Shown: positions 23,582 through 31,983 of the stretch, in pieces
How the letters are laid out: each line of letters opens with the position of its first letter
How positions within the stretch are numbered: the first letter of the stretch is position 1
From: Aristaeella hokkaidonensis
Lineage (GTDB): Bacteria > Bacillota > Clostridia > Christensenellales > Aristaeellaceae
DNA: 64,000 bases
Reading direction: 5' to 3'
Assembly (NCBI RefSeq): GCF_018128945.1
Contig: NZ_CP068393.1
Coordinates: forward strand, 1,612,001 to 1,676,000
Notes under the pieces: model-generated
The model's database searches: none
Told to the model about the DNA's origin: nothing
Seen by the model: the letters and a program-made list of their open reading frames with translations, nothing else
Position numbers and translations under genes: made by a program

Positions 23582-23609
23582 TCCCTCCTACTTCCTACCT
23601 CCTACCTAT
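23582..23609. repeat. Heptanucleotide tandem repeat, TACYTCC type
   Basis: Four units in register (TCCCTCC, TACTTCC, TACCTCC, TACCTAT), the third occurrence of this family in the window. Confidence 0.75.
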
Positions 23610-23671
23610 TTTTATTGTCTTTCTCTCGTTCTTATCATATAATCATCCTGTAACTGTATACTATTATGAAT

Positions 23672-23866
23672 TTGAGCAGTTGTCCAAATCTTTGATTTGG
23701 GGCGAAGAGCCGATGACCGCCGGTGGCGGAAATCTCATCGGATCTGAGGTCAATCGAAAGGAAGCAAGCTCCACGGTGTGGAGTTGCGACCATTGAGATT
23801 GCGGAATACAACTGCCATGCTACAGCCGTCAAAGTACCAAAGGTACTTTGGTAACGGCGATCGCAA
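23672..23866. repeat. Nested-palindrome repeat element, copy 2 (expanded)
   Basis: Same end and middle blocks as the copy at 19574, but about 107 extra bases are inserted between the first inner hairpin and its closing arm. The insert is itself nested: CGATGA-CCGCC-GGT-GGCGG-AAATC-TCATCG, then GCAA-CTCCAC-type stems between GGTC and GACC. The second inner hairpin is CAAAGTACC/GGTACTTTG here, unlike copy 1. Confidence 0.72.
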
Positions 23867-23879
23867 TGAATTTTGAATT

Positions 23880-24779
23880 ATGAATTCTTCCATGAAATCC
23901 GTATTCCTCATCATCAACCCCAACGCCGGCATGCGGCAGGCACGGCGTTTTCTGCCTGAAATGATTTCCCTGTTCAACCGGGCGGAATGGCTTTGTTCTG
24001 TTTATGTCACGGAAAAGCGCGGCGATGCCACAGACTTTGCCCGTCTTCACGGCGGAGAGACCGACCTGGTCGTTGCCTGCGGCGGAGATGGCACGCTGAA
24101 TGAAGTCATCACCGGCCTGCTTCAGGGCAGTCATAAAACCCCGCTGGGATACATTCCCTGCGGCAGCACCAACGACTTTGCCAACGGCCTCGATCTGCCC
24201 CTGGAGCCGCTTCCCGCCTGCGATTCCATTATTTTCGGCCAGCCCCGCCTCCTGGATATCGGTCTTTTCGGTTCTGACCGGTACTTCAGTTACACCGCTT
24301 CCTTCGGAGCCTTCACAAGTGTTGCCTGGTCCACGCCCCAGAACGTGAAAAATGTGATCGGCCATGCCGCCTATATCCTGGAAGGCATTCGCTCCCTGGC
24401 GGACATTCATCCCATTCATATGAAGATCAATGCTGACGGCCGGAAATATGAGGATGATTACATCTTCGGTGCCGTGTGTAATTCCACTTCCCTGGGCGGT
24501 GTCCTGAAGCTGGATGACACCGAGGTCCACATGAGTGACGGTCTTTTTGAGGCGCTGCTCATTCCCTTCCCTCAGGACCTGCTTGCCCTGAACCGGATTA
24601 TCACAGCTCTCCGGACCCGTCACTACGATGATCCTTCCCTGCTTTTCCTGCGGGCCTCCGTATTCACCTTCTCCGGCACGTCCGATGTTAAATGGACCCT
24701 GGACGGTGAAGAAGCGGAAGGCACATCCACAGTCGAGGTCCGCAATGTCCACAATGCCGTTACACTTCTCTGCAGATAA
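23880..24779 (+). CDS. Diacylglycerol kinase-family lipid kinase
   Basis: A 299-residue kinase of the DagK/YegS/BmrU family. The N-terminal FLIINPNAGMRQARR, the ATP-binding VVACGGDGTLNEVITGL near residue 67 and the Gly-rich GYIPCGSTNDFANGL near 97 are all intact, and the C-terminal half is the beta-sandwich of this family. It phosphorylates diacylglycerol or a related lipid at the membrane. The start is uncertain: the ATG at 23880 lies inside a heptamer repeat (ATGAATT) and no clear ribosome binding site is seen before it or before the next ATG at 23892. It is followed by a strong terminator. Confidence 0.9.
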   Translation: MNSSMKSVFLIINPNAGMRQARRFLPEMISLFNRAEWLCSVYVTEKRGDATDFARLHGGETDLVVACGGDGTLNEVITGLLQGSHKTPLGYIPCGSTNDFANGLDLPLEPLPACDSIIFGQPRLLDIGLFGSDRYFSYTASFGAFTSVAWSTPQNVKNVIGHAAYILEGIRSLADIHPIHMKINADGRKYEDDYIFGAVCNSTSLGGVLKLDDTEVHMSDGLFEALLIPFPQDLLALNRIITALRTRHYDDPSLLFLRASVFTFSGTSDVKWTLDGEEAEGTSTVEVRNVHNAVTLLCR

Positions 24780-24799
24780 AAGCAGACAAAAACAAACGA

Positions 24800-24836
24800 A
24801 AAAAACCGGCGAAGCTTTCATCCTGCTTCGCCGGTT
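24800..24836. terminator. Bidirectional terminator
   Basis: AAAAACCGGCGAAGC pairs with GCTTCGCCGGTTTT. A T-rich tail follows on the plus strand and A-rich sequence precedes it, so it can serve both the lipid kinase gene and the converging iorAB operon. Confidence 0.85.
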
Positions 24837-24847
24837 TTCTTCTTTTC

Positions 24848-25420
24848 TTATGCGCCGTAGCCGCGCTCAAAAGCGGTTTTGTTCATTTCCAGGAACTTCG
24901 GGTTGATGACCTTTTCAAGAGCCGCCAGCCACTTTTCCTTCGGGATTTCCGTGCACTTCGCGAAATGGCCCATCAGAACGATATTGACCGCCTTGGAGCT
25001 TCCTGCCTCCACCGCGGGTGTCAGCGCGTCAAAGTCATCAATATCGAATCCCTTGGCCTTCAGTTCTTCCAGTACGCCCGCCGGATATTCCGCAGCTCCG
25101 GTGATCACCGGCATCGGATCAATTTCCTGGGTGTTCACGATTATCTTGCCGCCCTTGCGCAGGCATCCCGCATAACGGGCAGCTTCCAGTTTTTCAAAGC
25201 TGATGATATAGTCGCACTCGCCTTCGGTTACGATGGGGCTGTACACCTTCTCGCCAAACCGCACATAGGTTACGACGCTGCCGCCGCGCTGGCTCATGCC
25301 GTGCACCTCGCTGACCTTTACATCATAGCCTTCATCCGTCAGCAGGGTTCCCAGCAGTCTGGAGGCCAGCAGGCTTCCCTGTCCGCCGACGCCTACGATC
25401 ATTACACTCATTGTTCTCAT
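24848..25420 (-). CDS. iorB: Indolepyruvate:ferredoxin oxidoreductase, beta subunit
   Basis: A 190-residue protein of the pyruvate/ketoisovalerate oxidoreductase gamma-type domain. VGVGGQGSLLASRLLG at residue 10 and SEVHGMSQRGGSVVTYVRFG at 38 are typical for IorB. With IorA it oxidatively decarboxylates aryl pyruvates (indolepyruvate, phenylpyruvate) to aryl-acetyl-CoA, reducing ferredoxin. Its start overlaps the iorA stop by four bases. It is the last gene before the terminator at 24800. Confidence 0.93.
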   Translation of the reverse strand: MRTMSVMIVGVGGQGSLLASRLLGTLLTDEGYDVKVSEVHGMSQRGGSVVTYVRFGEKVYSPIVTEGECDYIISFEKLEAARYAGCLRKGGKIIVNTQEIDPMPVITGAAEYPAGVLEELKAKGFDIDDFDALTPAVEAGSSKAVNIVLMGHFAKCTEIPKEKWLAALEKVINPKFLEMNKTAFERGYGA

Positions 25421-27174
25421 TCGTTTTTACCTCCGATCGCGCCGAAGGCACACAGCTGTTCGCACACGCCGCAGCCTACACAAAGTGTCTTGTCAATCCG
25501 GGCTTTGCCTTCCTTAAAGCTGATGGACGGGCAGCCCATCTTCATGCACTTCTTGCATCCCCGGCACTTATCCATATCCACCTGCAGCGGTGTTTTCGGC
25601 TTCACATATTTCAGCAGTACGCAGGGCCGGCGGGAGATAATCACGCTCGGTTCCTCTACAGCCAGTTCTTCCAGCACTGCTTCTTCGCAGGCCTTCAGGT
25701 CATAGGGATCCACAACCCGCACCCGGTTGATGCCCAGTGCTTTGCACAGGGCTTCCAGGTTCACCTTTGCCGCCGGATCACCCTTGATGTTGTATCCGGT
25801 TGTGGGGTTCTGCTGGTGTCCGGTCATGCCGGTGATGGAGTTATCCAGGATAATCACGGTGGAATTGGTCGCGTTGTATGCGATGTTCACCAGTCCGGTC
25901 ATACCGCTGTGCATGAAGGTACTGTCGCCGATCACGGCCACGGTCTTCTTTTCCGTTTCCTTGCCGCGGGCAGCGTTGAATCCGTGAATGCCGGAAATGC
26001 TGGCACCCATGCACAGGGTGGAATCCAGCGCGTTCAGCGGTGCAACCGCACCCAGCGTATAGCAGCCGATATCACCCAGCACGGTGATATGGTTCTTCAC
26101 CAGCGTGTAATACATGCCGCGGTGCGGGCAGCCGGAGCACATCATCGGCGGGCGGCCGGGAACCGCGGGAGCGTCTCCCTGGGCTTCCGGAATATCCTTC
26201 ACCGGATAGCCTTCCTTCAGGAAAGCTTCGCGGATCGTCTTCTGGCTGAACTCGCCGATGGCGGAGAACAGGCTCTTGCCGGTTACGGCAATGCCCAGTG
26301 CCTTCACATGGTTTTCGATCACCGGATCCAGCTCTTCAATCACATAAAGCTTCTTCACCTGTGCCGCAAAGTCCCGGATCATCTTCTCCGGCAGCGGATT
26401 GGGCATGCCGATCTTCAGCACGCTCACGTCGTCACCGAAGACTTCCTTCACATACAGATAGCTGCAGCCGGAAGTGATAATGCCGATCTCGCGGTTGTCC
26501 GCCAGCTCGACCTTGTTATACATACAGTCTTCCGCCAGCGCCTTCAGCTTCTCTGTCCGTTCTTCCACAATGGGATGGCGCTGCTTGGCATAGCCGGGCA
26601 TCATAATATACTTGGAAGGCTGCTTCACATATTCCTTCAGCGGCACTTCTTCCCGCTCGCCGATGTCCACCACGCACTGGCTGTGAGCGATGCGCGTGCA
26701 CATCCGGAGCAGTACCGGCGTGTCATATTTTTCGCTCAGTTCAAAAGCGGAACGGGCAAATGCATAAGCTTCCGCGGAATCGGAAGGCTCCAGCATCGGC
26801 ACCTTCGCCGCAATGGCATAATGCCGGGAATCCTGCTCGTTCTGGCTGGAATGCATCGCCGGATCGTCCGCCACGCACACCACCATACCGCCGGTCACGC
26901 CCGTATAGCTCAGCGTGAACAGCGGATCAGCCGCCACGTTCAGTCCCACGTGCTTCATGGCGCAGACGCTCCGCATCCCCGCCAGGCTCGCACCGAAAGC
27001 CGCTTCCATAGCCACTTTCTCATTCGGCGCCCACTCGCTGTGGATATCATCATGCTTGGCAAGGAATTCCGTGATCTCCGTACTCGGAGTACCCGGATAA
27101 CTGCTCACCAGGCCGATTCCGCCGTTGTAAAGGCCCCAGGCCACTGCTTCATTACCAATTAACAGTTTCTTCAT
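25417..27174 (-). CDS. iorA: Indolepyruvate:ferredoxin oxidoreductase, alpha subunit
   Basis: A 585-residue thiamine-diphosphate enzyme. The N-terminal half is the pyrimidine-binding domain (ALYSSYPGTPSTEI region near residue 27), the middle holds the TPP/Mg site (GDIGCYTLG near 357 and GDSTFMHSGMTGLVNIAYN near 405), and the end is a two-cluster ferredoxin (CRGCKKCMKMGCP and CVGCGVCEQLCAFGA). It supports fermentation of aromatic amino acids, and works only anaerobically. It sits downstream of an acyl-CoA ligase gene, which may recover or form the CoA thioester. Confidence 0.94.
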   Translation of the reverse strand: MKKLLIGNEAVAWGLYNGGIGLVSSYPGTPSTEITEFLAKHDDIHSEWAPNEKVAMEAAFGASLAGMRSVCAMKHVGLNVAADPLFTLSYTGVTGGMVVCVADDPAMHSSQNEQDSRHYAIAAKVPMLEPSDSAEAYAFARSAFELSEKYDTPVLLRMCTRIAHSQCVVDIGEREEVPLKEYVKQPSKYIMMPGYAKQRHPIVEERTEKLKALAEDCMYNKVELADNREIGIITSGCSYLYVKEVFGDDVSVLKIGMPNPLPEKMIRDFAAQVKKLYVIEELDPVIENHVKALGIAVTGKSLFSAIGEFSQKTIREAFLKEGYPVKDIPEAQGDAPAVPGRPPMMCSGCPHRGMYYTLVKNHITVLGDIGCYTLGAVAPLNALDSTLCMGASISGIHGFNAARGKETEKKTVAVIGDSTFMHSGMTGLVNIAYNATNSTVIILDNSITGMTGHQQNPTTGYNIKGDPAAKVNLEALCKALGINRVRVVDPYDLKACEEAVLEELAVEEPSVIISRRPCVLLKYVKPKTPLQVDMDKCRGCKKCMKMGCPSISFKEGKARIDKTLCVGCGVCEQLCAFGAIGGKNE

Positions 27175-27187
27175 GACATGCCATCCT

Positions 27188-27230
27188 CAACCATTAATTC
27201 TTCATTTTTCATTCTTCATTGTTGATTCTC
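27188..27230. repeat. Heptanucleotide repeat, ATTCTTC type
   Basis: Units ATTCTTC, ATTTTTC, ATTCTTC, ATTGTTG in register between the ligase and iorA genes. Related short runs occur near 3243 and 12193. Confidence 0.65.
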
Positions 27231-27238
27231 TGAATCGC

Positions 27239-28873
27239 TTAACTGCGGTTCTGAGAATCAACCAGCCCTTCTCCGCCGTACATCCGGCGAAGCTTGGGCT
27301 TTTCAATCTTCCCTGTCGCGTTCCGCGGCACGGGAGCCAGGATGATCTTCCTCGGCCGCTTATACCGCGGCATGCCCAGGCAGAACTCCTGGATATCTTC
27401 CACCGTGGCGGTACTGCCCGGCACCAGTTCCACAATCGCCGCGGCAATTTCGCCCAGGCGTGCGTCCGGGAGACCGATCACGGCCACGTCCTTGATCGGC
27501 GGATAGGCCGCCATAAAGTTCTCAATTTCAACAGGATACAGGTTCTCACCGCCGGTGATAACCACGTCCTTTTTCCGGTCCACCAGGTAGATGAAGCCTT
27601 CTTCATCCTGCCGCGCCATATCGCCCGTCAGCAGCCAGCCGTCTTTCAGCGTCTCAGCCGTTGCCTGGGGGTTGTTGTAGTAGCAGACCATTACGCCAGG
27701 TCCTTTCAGGCACAGTTCACCGACTTCACCCGGTGCCACTTCCGTGCCGTCCGGACGGATAATCTTCGTCTCCCAGCCGTATCCGGGAATGCCGATTGCA
27801 CCGACCTTGCGGACGTTCTCAATGCCCAGGTGTACCGCGCCGGGACCGATGGACTCGCTCAGGCCGTAGTTGGTGTCATACTGATGGTTCGGGAAATATT
27901 CCAGCCAGCGGTGGATCAGGCTCTGGGGCACCGGCTGCGCGCCGATATGCATCAGCCGCCACTGATCCAGTTTATAGTCAGACAGTTTCAGTTCTCCGCT
28001 GTCCAGCGCCGTCAGCACGTCCTGTGCCCACGGAACCAGCAGCCACACAATTGTGCACTGTTCGCTGCTGACTGCCTCCAAGATTGTCTGGGGGCGGGTA
28101 CCCTTCAGGATCACTGCTTTGCCGCCGGAGATCAGGCTGCCGAACCAGTGCATCTTCGCGCCGGTGTGATACAGCGGCGGAATGCACAGGAAACAGTCAT
28201 TCTTCGTCTGACCGTGATGGGCCTGCTCCACCCGTGCGGAATGGATCAGGCTGCGATGCTTATGCAGGATCGCCTTCGGAAAGCCGGTGGTGCCGGAAGA
28301 GAAGTAGATCGCAGCGTCGTCATCCTCTGTCAGGTCGCACTTCGGGAAGCTGGAACTGCTCTCGTTGATCAGTTCCATCAGGTCATCCGCAAAGCTCGGG
28401 CAGCCGGGGCCTTCAAACACCAGTGCCACATGGGGAATCTTGTCTGCTATTTCTTCAATACGGCCGATGAATTCCGGTCCGAAAATGAGCATATTGCTTT
28501 CGGACAGGTTCAGGCAGTACTCAATTTCATTGGATGCATAGCGGAAGTTCATGGGAACCACCACCGCGCCGGTCTTCAGGATACCGAAGTAGATCGGAAG
28601 CCAGTCAATGCAGTTCATCATCAGGATGGCAACCTTCTTGCCCTTGCCGATGCCGTGGCTCCGGAGCATATTGGCCACCCGGTTGGCCTTTTCATCAAAA
28701 ACCGCCCAGGTAATTTCCCGGCGGTAGTGCTTCTGTTTTGCGCTGGGTTCCACCAGTTCAAAATCGTGCCAGGTAACCCGTCTGGTTTCAGGCTGATCGG
28801 GGTTAATCTCAACCAGTGCGGTATCGTCAGGCCATTCTCTGGCATTTCTTTCCAACAATTCAATAATGGTCAT
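27239..28873 (-). CDS. AMP-forming acyl-/aryl-CoA ligase
   Basis: A 544-residue class I adenylate-forming enzyme. The phosphate loop SSGTTGFPK is at residues 192-200, the adenylate motif NYGLSESIGPG near 347, the hinge GWLLTGDMARQDEEGF near 420 and the C-terminal catalytic Lys in ATGKIEKPKLRR. It activates a carboxylic acid with ATP and transfers it to CoA. A roughly 20-residue insertion near residue 40 is unusual. Its place just upstream of iorAB suggests aryl-acetates or branched acids as substrate, but long-chain fatty acids are possible. The start follows AAGGGGA by about 10 bases. Confidence 0.85.
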   Translation of the reverse strand: MTIIELLERNAREWPDDTALVEINPDQPETRRVTWHDFELVEPSAKQKHYRREITWAVFDEKANRVANMLRSHGIGKGKKVAILMMNCIDWLPIYFGILKTGAVVVPMNFRYASNEIEYCLNLSESNMLIFGPEFIGRIEEIADKIPHVALVFEGPGCPSFADDLMELINESSSSFPKCDLTEDDDAAIYFSSGTTGFPKAILHKHRSLIHSARVEQAHHGQTKNDCFLCIPPLYHTGAKMHWFGSLISGGKAVILKGTRPQTILEAVSSEQCTIVWLLVPWAQDVLTALDSGELKLSDYKLDQWRLMHIGAQPVPQSLIHRWLEYFPNHQYDTNYGLSESIGPGAVHLGIENVRKVGAIGIPGYGWETKIIRPDGTEVAPGEVGELCLKGPGVMVCYYNNPQATAETLKDGWLLTGDMARQDEEGFIYLVDRKKDVVITGGENLYPVEIENFMAAYPPIKDVAVIGLPDARLGEIAAAIVELVPGSTATVEDIQEFCLGMPRYKRPRKIILAPVPRNATGKIEKPKLRRMYGGEGLVDSQNRS

Positions 28874-28964
28874 AAGTGTTAAATCCCCTTGTCTTTTTGC
28901 ACATACTGAAATCTCATCCTCAAAAAACGGGCGTCCGCCATATTCATGAGAATGAGAATCCTGT

Positions 28965-28997
28965 AATTGTGAATTATGAATTATGAATTATGAAATG
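28965..28997. repeat. Heptanucleotide tandem repeat, AATTATG type
   Basis: AATTGTG followed by three AATTATG units and AAATGTC, ending at the stop codon of the pseudouridine synthase gene. Confidence 0.78.
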
Positions 28998-29894
28998 TCA
29001 ATTAAAGTCCATGAAAAGAACAGAAGGTTCCATCCTGTCCGCCCATTCCGGAAGACTGGTCAGGCGGATGATCTCTCCTGTAATCGGGTGCCGCAGTTCC
29101 ACCATGGCGCTGTGCAGGGCAAAGCAGCCCGGAAACTCTGCCGGCTGCTCCTGCCCGTAAAGGAAATCGCCCCTCACCGGGCATCCGATATGGCTCAGGT
29201 GCACCCGGATCTGATGTGTTCTGCCTGTTTCCAGTTCCAGCAGGATCAGCGCACCTTTACCCTGTTCCTTCAGCACCCTGTATCGGGTCCTGGAGGGTTT
29301 CCCGTCAGGACTGATCATCCGCTTGATGGTCGCACCCAGCACCTTGTCAATCGGGAAGTCCAGAATGCCTTCCTTTTCAGCCGGCATTCCGTCTGTCAAC
29401 GCCAGATAGCGTCTCCTGAATGCCGGTGTATGCAGTTCCCGCTGCAGGAGATGCTGCGTATGCGGTGTCTTGGCAACAACCATCAGCCCGCCTGTCCCTT
29501 TGTCCAGCCGGTTTACCGGGCGGTATACAAAGTTTTCCGGGCACCCGAAATAGGAATATACTGCGTTTTCAAGCGAATCATCCGGATGGTTCCGGCTGCT
29601 CTGGCTGGCAATCCCTCCTGGTTTCGCCACAACCATCAGATGTTCATCCTCATAGGGAATCTCCAGCGGCAGCTCAAACGGATTCAGCTGATAAACCGGA
29701 ACATCCTCTTCCCATTCTATGCTGATCAGATCGCCTTCCGCCACTTTCGCGTCCGCGCGAACCGGTTCTCCGTTCATCCGGATCCGGCCGTTCCATTTGG
29801 CGCTCTTCATCGCAGAATAGCTTACACCCATGGATCGCCTCAGGATATCGCGAACCTTTCTTCCGGTTTCTTCCGGTCCGACCCGGTACTCCAT
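28998..29894 (-). CDS. RluA-family pseudouridine synthase
   Basis: A 298-residue RNA-modifying enzyme. An S4 RNA-binding domain (residues about 12-62) precedes the catalytic domain, where NRLDKGTGG places the catalytic Asp at residue 131. RLDxxTSG is usual; Gly instead of Ser at the end is a small deviation. It isomerises uridine in 23S rRNA or tRNA. I start at the ATG at 29894, 7 bases after GAGGAG; the track start at 29909 is a GTG. It follows the PAP2 gene on the same strand with a heptamer repeat between. Confidence 0.9.
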   Translation of the reverse strand: MEYRVGPEETGRKVRDILRRSMGVSYSAMKSAKWNGRIRMNGEPVRADAKVAEGDLISIEWEEDVPVYQLNPFELPLEIPYEDEHLMVVAKPGGIASQSSRNHPDDSLENAVYSYFGCPENFVYRPVNRLDKGTGGLMVVAKTPHTQHLLQRELHTPAFRRRYLALTDGMPAEKEGILDFPIDKVLGATIKRMISPDGKPSRTRYRVLKEQGKGALILLELETGRTHQIRVHLSHIGCPVRGDFLYGQEQPAEFPGCFALHSAMVELRHPITGEIIRLTSLPEWADRMEPSVLFMDFN

Positions 29895-29956
29895 TCCCCC
29901 GCTCCTCACTTTGTTTCCCTATGCGTACTGAATAATCCGCACTGTTCGAGGACAGC

Positions 29957-29977
29957 ATAATAATGAATTATGAATTG
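29957..29977. repeat. Heptanucleotide repeat, AATTATG type
   Basis: ATAATAATGAATTATGAATTG spans the stop codon of the PAP2 gene. It is another member of the AATTATG family at a gene end. Confidence 0.65.
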
Positions 29978-30903
29978 TTTTTCCTTCCGATTTTTTCGTA
30001 GGCCGGAAATACTCTCGGATATACTCCCAGAAGCACAAACAGCATAATGGCATATCGCGCGGAACGGATCAGGTTTGCTCCCAGCGTTCCGCTGTTCAGC
30101 CATTCCTTGTCAAAAGGCAGCTTCAGCACGGTGTTCATCGCCGCGTATACCGCAAAGGCACCGGCCACCCGCAGGATCATCGCCCATACATTCTTCGTAT
30201 CCTGGAAGTTGATATACTTCTTTTCATAGGGGAAAACCGTTACCATGCCGATCAGCAGTCCCAGGGAAGTGAAATAATCCCGGCTTGTACACCAGAAGAT
30301 TCCGGGCATGGTCACCGTCAGCAGGATCAGGCTGCGAACCCATTCCTTCTTCACTTTCTTTTCCAGCAGCATGCTGAATCCAAGTGCTGCCAGGCCCACC
30401 AGCCATCCAGCCAGCACGTCCGTGGGGTAATGCACTCCGACATCAAAACGGCTCACGCCGATCAGCAGCGGCACAATCACCGCCAGCCACCACATCCACT
30501 TTTTCCGGATTTCCCGGGCAATACTTCCGTACATTGCCACCGCATTCGCGCTGTGGCCGCTGGGAAATGAATATCCCTGCTGGATAATATCCAGGGGATC
30601 TGCGTCCTCCTGGACAACCGTCAGGGCTTCAATGCGTTCAGGATGCGCCATGTACGGCCTGATCCGCAGCACAATGTTTTTGATCATCGGAAACCACATG
30701 CTGGCCGCTACCATCGTAAAGCCGCAGCGTTTTCCCGATTCTTTTTTGTAGCAAAACAAAACGACCAGCAGCACCAGCAGCATCACGGTTTCCCCGCCGA
30801 TAAACGTTACCGCTTTGGCTATCGCCTGCCCGGCTGATCCGATGGTTTTCTGCAGCCACTCAATCAGGTCTACTTCCCAGTCAAAATAGAAAACATTGCC
30901 CAT
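29968..30903 (-). CDS. PAP2-family membrane phosphatase
   Basis: A 311-residue integral membrane phosphatase. The three PAP2 motifs are present: Lys75 with RPYMAHP at 82-88, PSGHS at 114-118 and SRFDVGVHYPTD at 151-162, which contain the catalytic His residues. About seven hydrophobic segments are seen. Such enzymes act on the outer face of the membrane and remove phosphate from undecaprenyl pyrophosphate, phosphatidate or similar lipids. In this organism a link to wall or capsule lipid-carrier recycling is possible, given the glycan island that follows. It has its own promoter at 30928-30956. Confidence 0.9.
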   Translation of the reverse strand: MGNVFYFDWEVDLIEWLQKTIGSAGQAIAKAVTFIGGETVMLLVLLVVLFCYKKESGKRCGFTMVAASMWFPMIKNIVLRIRPYMAHPERIEALTVVQEDADPLDIIQQGYSFPSGHSANAVAMYGSIAREIRKKWMWWLAVIVPLLIGVSRFDVGVHYPTDVLAGWLVGLAALGFSMLLEKKVKKEWVRSLILLTVTMPGIFWCTSRDYFTSLGLLIGMVTVFPYEKKYINFQDTKNVWAMILRVAGAFAVYAAMNTVLKLPFDKEWLNSGTLGANLIRSARYAIMLFVLLGVYPRVFPAYEKIGRKNNS

Positions 30904-30927
30904 GTTGTCTCAACTCCGATCCGTAAT

Positions 30928-30956
30928 ATTATATCTGATTTGCTTATTTACCGCAA
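30928..30956 (-). promoter_or_regulatory. Promoter of the PAP2 gene
   Basis: TTGCGG (30951-30956), a 17-base spacer and TATAAT (30928-30933) on the minus strand, about 25 bases before the start. It is divergent from the tRNA-Ser promoter. Confidence 0.75.
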
Positions 30957-30966
30957 CAAAAAGCCC

Positions 30967-30995
30967 TTGACGAGGCACACCTCTCATGGTAATAT
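30967..30995 (+). promoter_or_regulatory. Promoter of the tRNA-Ser pair
   Basis: TTGACG (30967-30972), 17 bases, then TAATAT (30990-30995), which overlaps a TATAAT. It lies about 20 bases before the first tRNA. Confidence 0.75.
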
Positions 30996-31014
30996 AATCG
31001 GGCTGGTTAGCTCT

Positions 31015-31103
31015 GGAGCGATGGCCGAGCGGTTGAAGGCGCTGGTCTTGAAAACCAGTGATACCGAAAGGTACCGGGGGTTCGAATCCCTCTCGCTCCG
31101 CCA
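31015..31103 (+). tRNA. tRNA-Ser (TGA)
   Basis: An 89-base class II tRNA with encoded CCA. The acceptor is GGAGCGA/TCGCTCC, the anticodon loop CTTGAAA (TGA), and a long variable arm (TACCGAAAGGTA) is present. Confidence 0.95.
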
Positions 31104-31113
31104 GCCTTGACAT

Positions 31114-31202
31114 GGAGAAGTACCCAAGTGGCCGAAGGGGCTCCCCTGCTAAGGGAGTAGGATCCGTTGAGGGTCGCCCGGGTTCAAATCCCGGCTTCTC
31201 CG
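31114..31202 (+). tRNA. tRNA-Ser (GCT)
   Basis: An 89-base class II tRNA; acceptor GGAGAAG/CTTCTCC, discriminator G, anticodon loop CTGCTAA (GCT), long variable arm. CCA is not encoded. It marks the left edge of the glycan island. Confidence 0.95.
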
Positions 31203-31206
31203 CTTT

Positions 31207-31242
31207 TAAACCCTAGGAAAAAAAATGTTCCTAGGGTTTTAC
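31207..31242 (+). terminator. Terminator of the tRNA-Ser pair
   Basis: AAACCCTAGGAA and TTCCTAGGGTTT form a 12-base-pair stem just after the tRNA, followed by TACT. The T-tract comes from the stem end. Confidence 0.75.
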
Positions 31243-31379
31243 TATGCCTCAATTACCCAACCGCACCCCAACGTGCAAAAAAATGGACTCCACTTTCATG
31301 CGAAAATGAAGCCCATAAATAAAAAAATACAGGTTCTGAATATAAGCCTGCATCCTGCCGGCTGAGTTTCAATCCATGA

Positions 31380-31754
31380 GAGTACATCTTTGACGACGTG
31401 CCGGATGAACCGTATCGTTTTGAATGGAAAGAGGCTTTGTTCTTCGTGGGCGGCTTTGCCCACAGACCCAATTTGTAAGCGGTTCAATGGCTCGTTTTCG
31501 AAATCATGCCGAAGCTACGAAAAATAACACCGGACATCCAGCTTCATATCGCCGGCAGCAAAATGCCAAATAAAGCAATAGAATTGAATGGGAAGAACGG
31601 CATTGTGATCGAAAGAGCTGCGTCGGATGGACAGCTAAACGAGTTGTACAGACTGTGCCGCATGACGGCGGTGCTACTACGCTATGGCGAAAGCATGTAT
31701 CATGGTCTGCCGCTGGTTACCATCTCTTGCGGGACAATGGGCAGGGAAATGTGA
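31380..31754 (+). pseudogene. Broken glycosyltransferase (GT4) fragment
   Basis: In one frame from about 31380 the translation reads EYIFDDVPDEP, then EALFFVGGFAHRPN, a stop codon (TAA at 31476-31478), then KLRKITPDIQLHIAGSKMP and SMYHGLPLVTISCG. These are successive landmarks of the C-terminal half of GT4 glycosyltransferases. Besides the stop, several residues that normally precede EAMYHGLP are deleted. There is no N-terminal half. It is a dead remnant at the left end of the island, next to tRNA-Ser. About 175 bases before it (31203-31379) show no recognisable gene. Confidence 0.75.
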
Positions 31755-31963
31755 TTACCATAAATACCTGTCATTCGTTGATGCTCGGGAGAAAAACGAT
31801 CGCAGCAACGAGGTTGGAAGGTTTGATCGTGATTGATACAGAGGATATTTTGCTGGTCTGTAATGGAAAAAACACGGAAGGAATCAAAACAGTGCTGGAA
31901 AAGCTGAGAAAAAGGGAGATATGGCTCATCTGTAACGCAAGTGAACCGCAAACTGTAAAATGA
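31734..31963 (+). pseudogene. ManC-like mannose-1-phosphate guanylyltransferase C-terminal fragment
   Basis: The frame reads QGNVITINTCHSLML, then TIAATRLEGLIVIDTEDIL and LLVC. The IxTxxxLEGLxVxDTED pattern is the conserved end of the catalytic part of mannose-1-phosphate guanylyltransferases (ManC). Only about 75 residues remain and the nucleotide-binding N-terminus is absent. It directly follows the broken glycosyltransferase in another frame, so two unrelated genes were joined by deletion. It ends 4 bases before the next gene's frame opens. Confidence 0.7.
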
Positions 31964-31983
31964 GGAAAGAGAGTCTGTTTATC

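Noticed and set aside
31253..31487. Short minus-strand genes of 63-72 codons after tRNA-Ser
   Set aside because: They are antisense to the glycosyltransferase remnant, overlap each other in different frames and lack ribosome binding sites.
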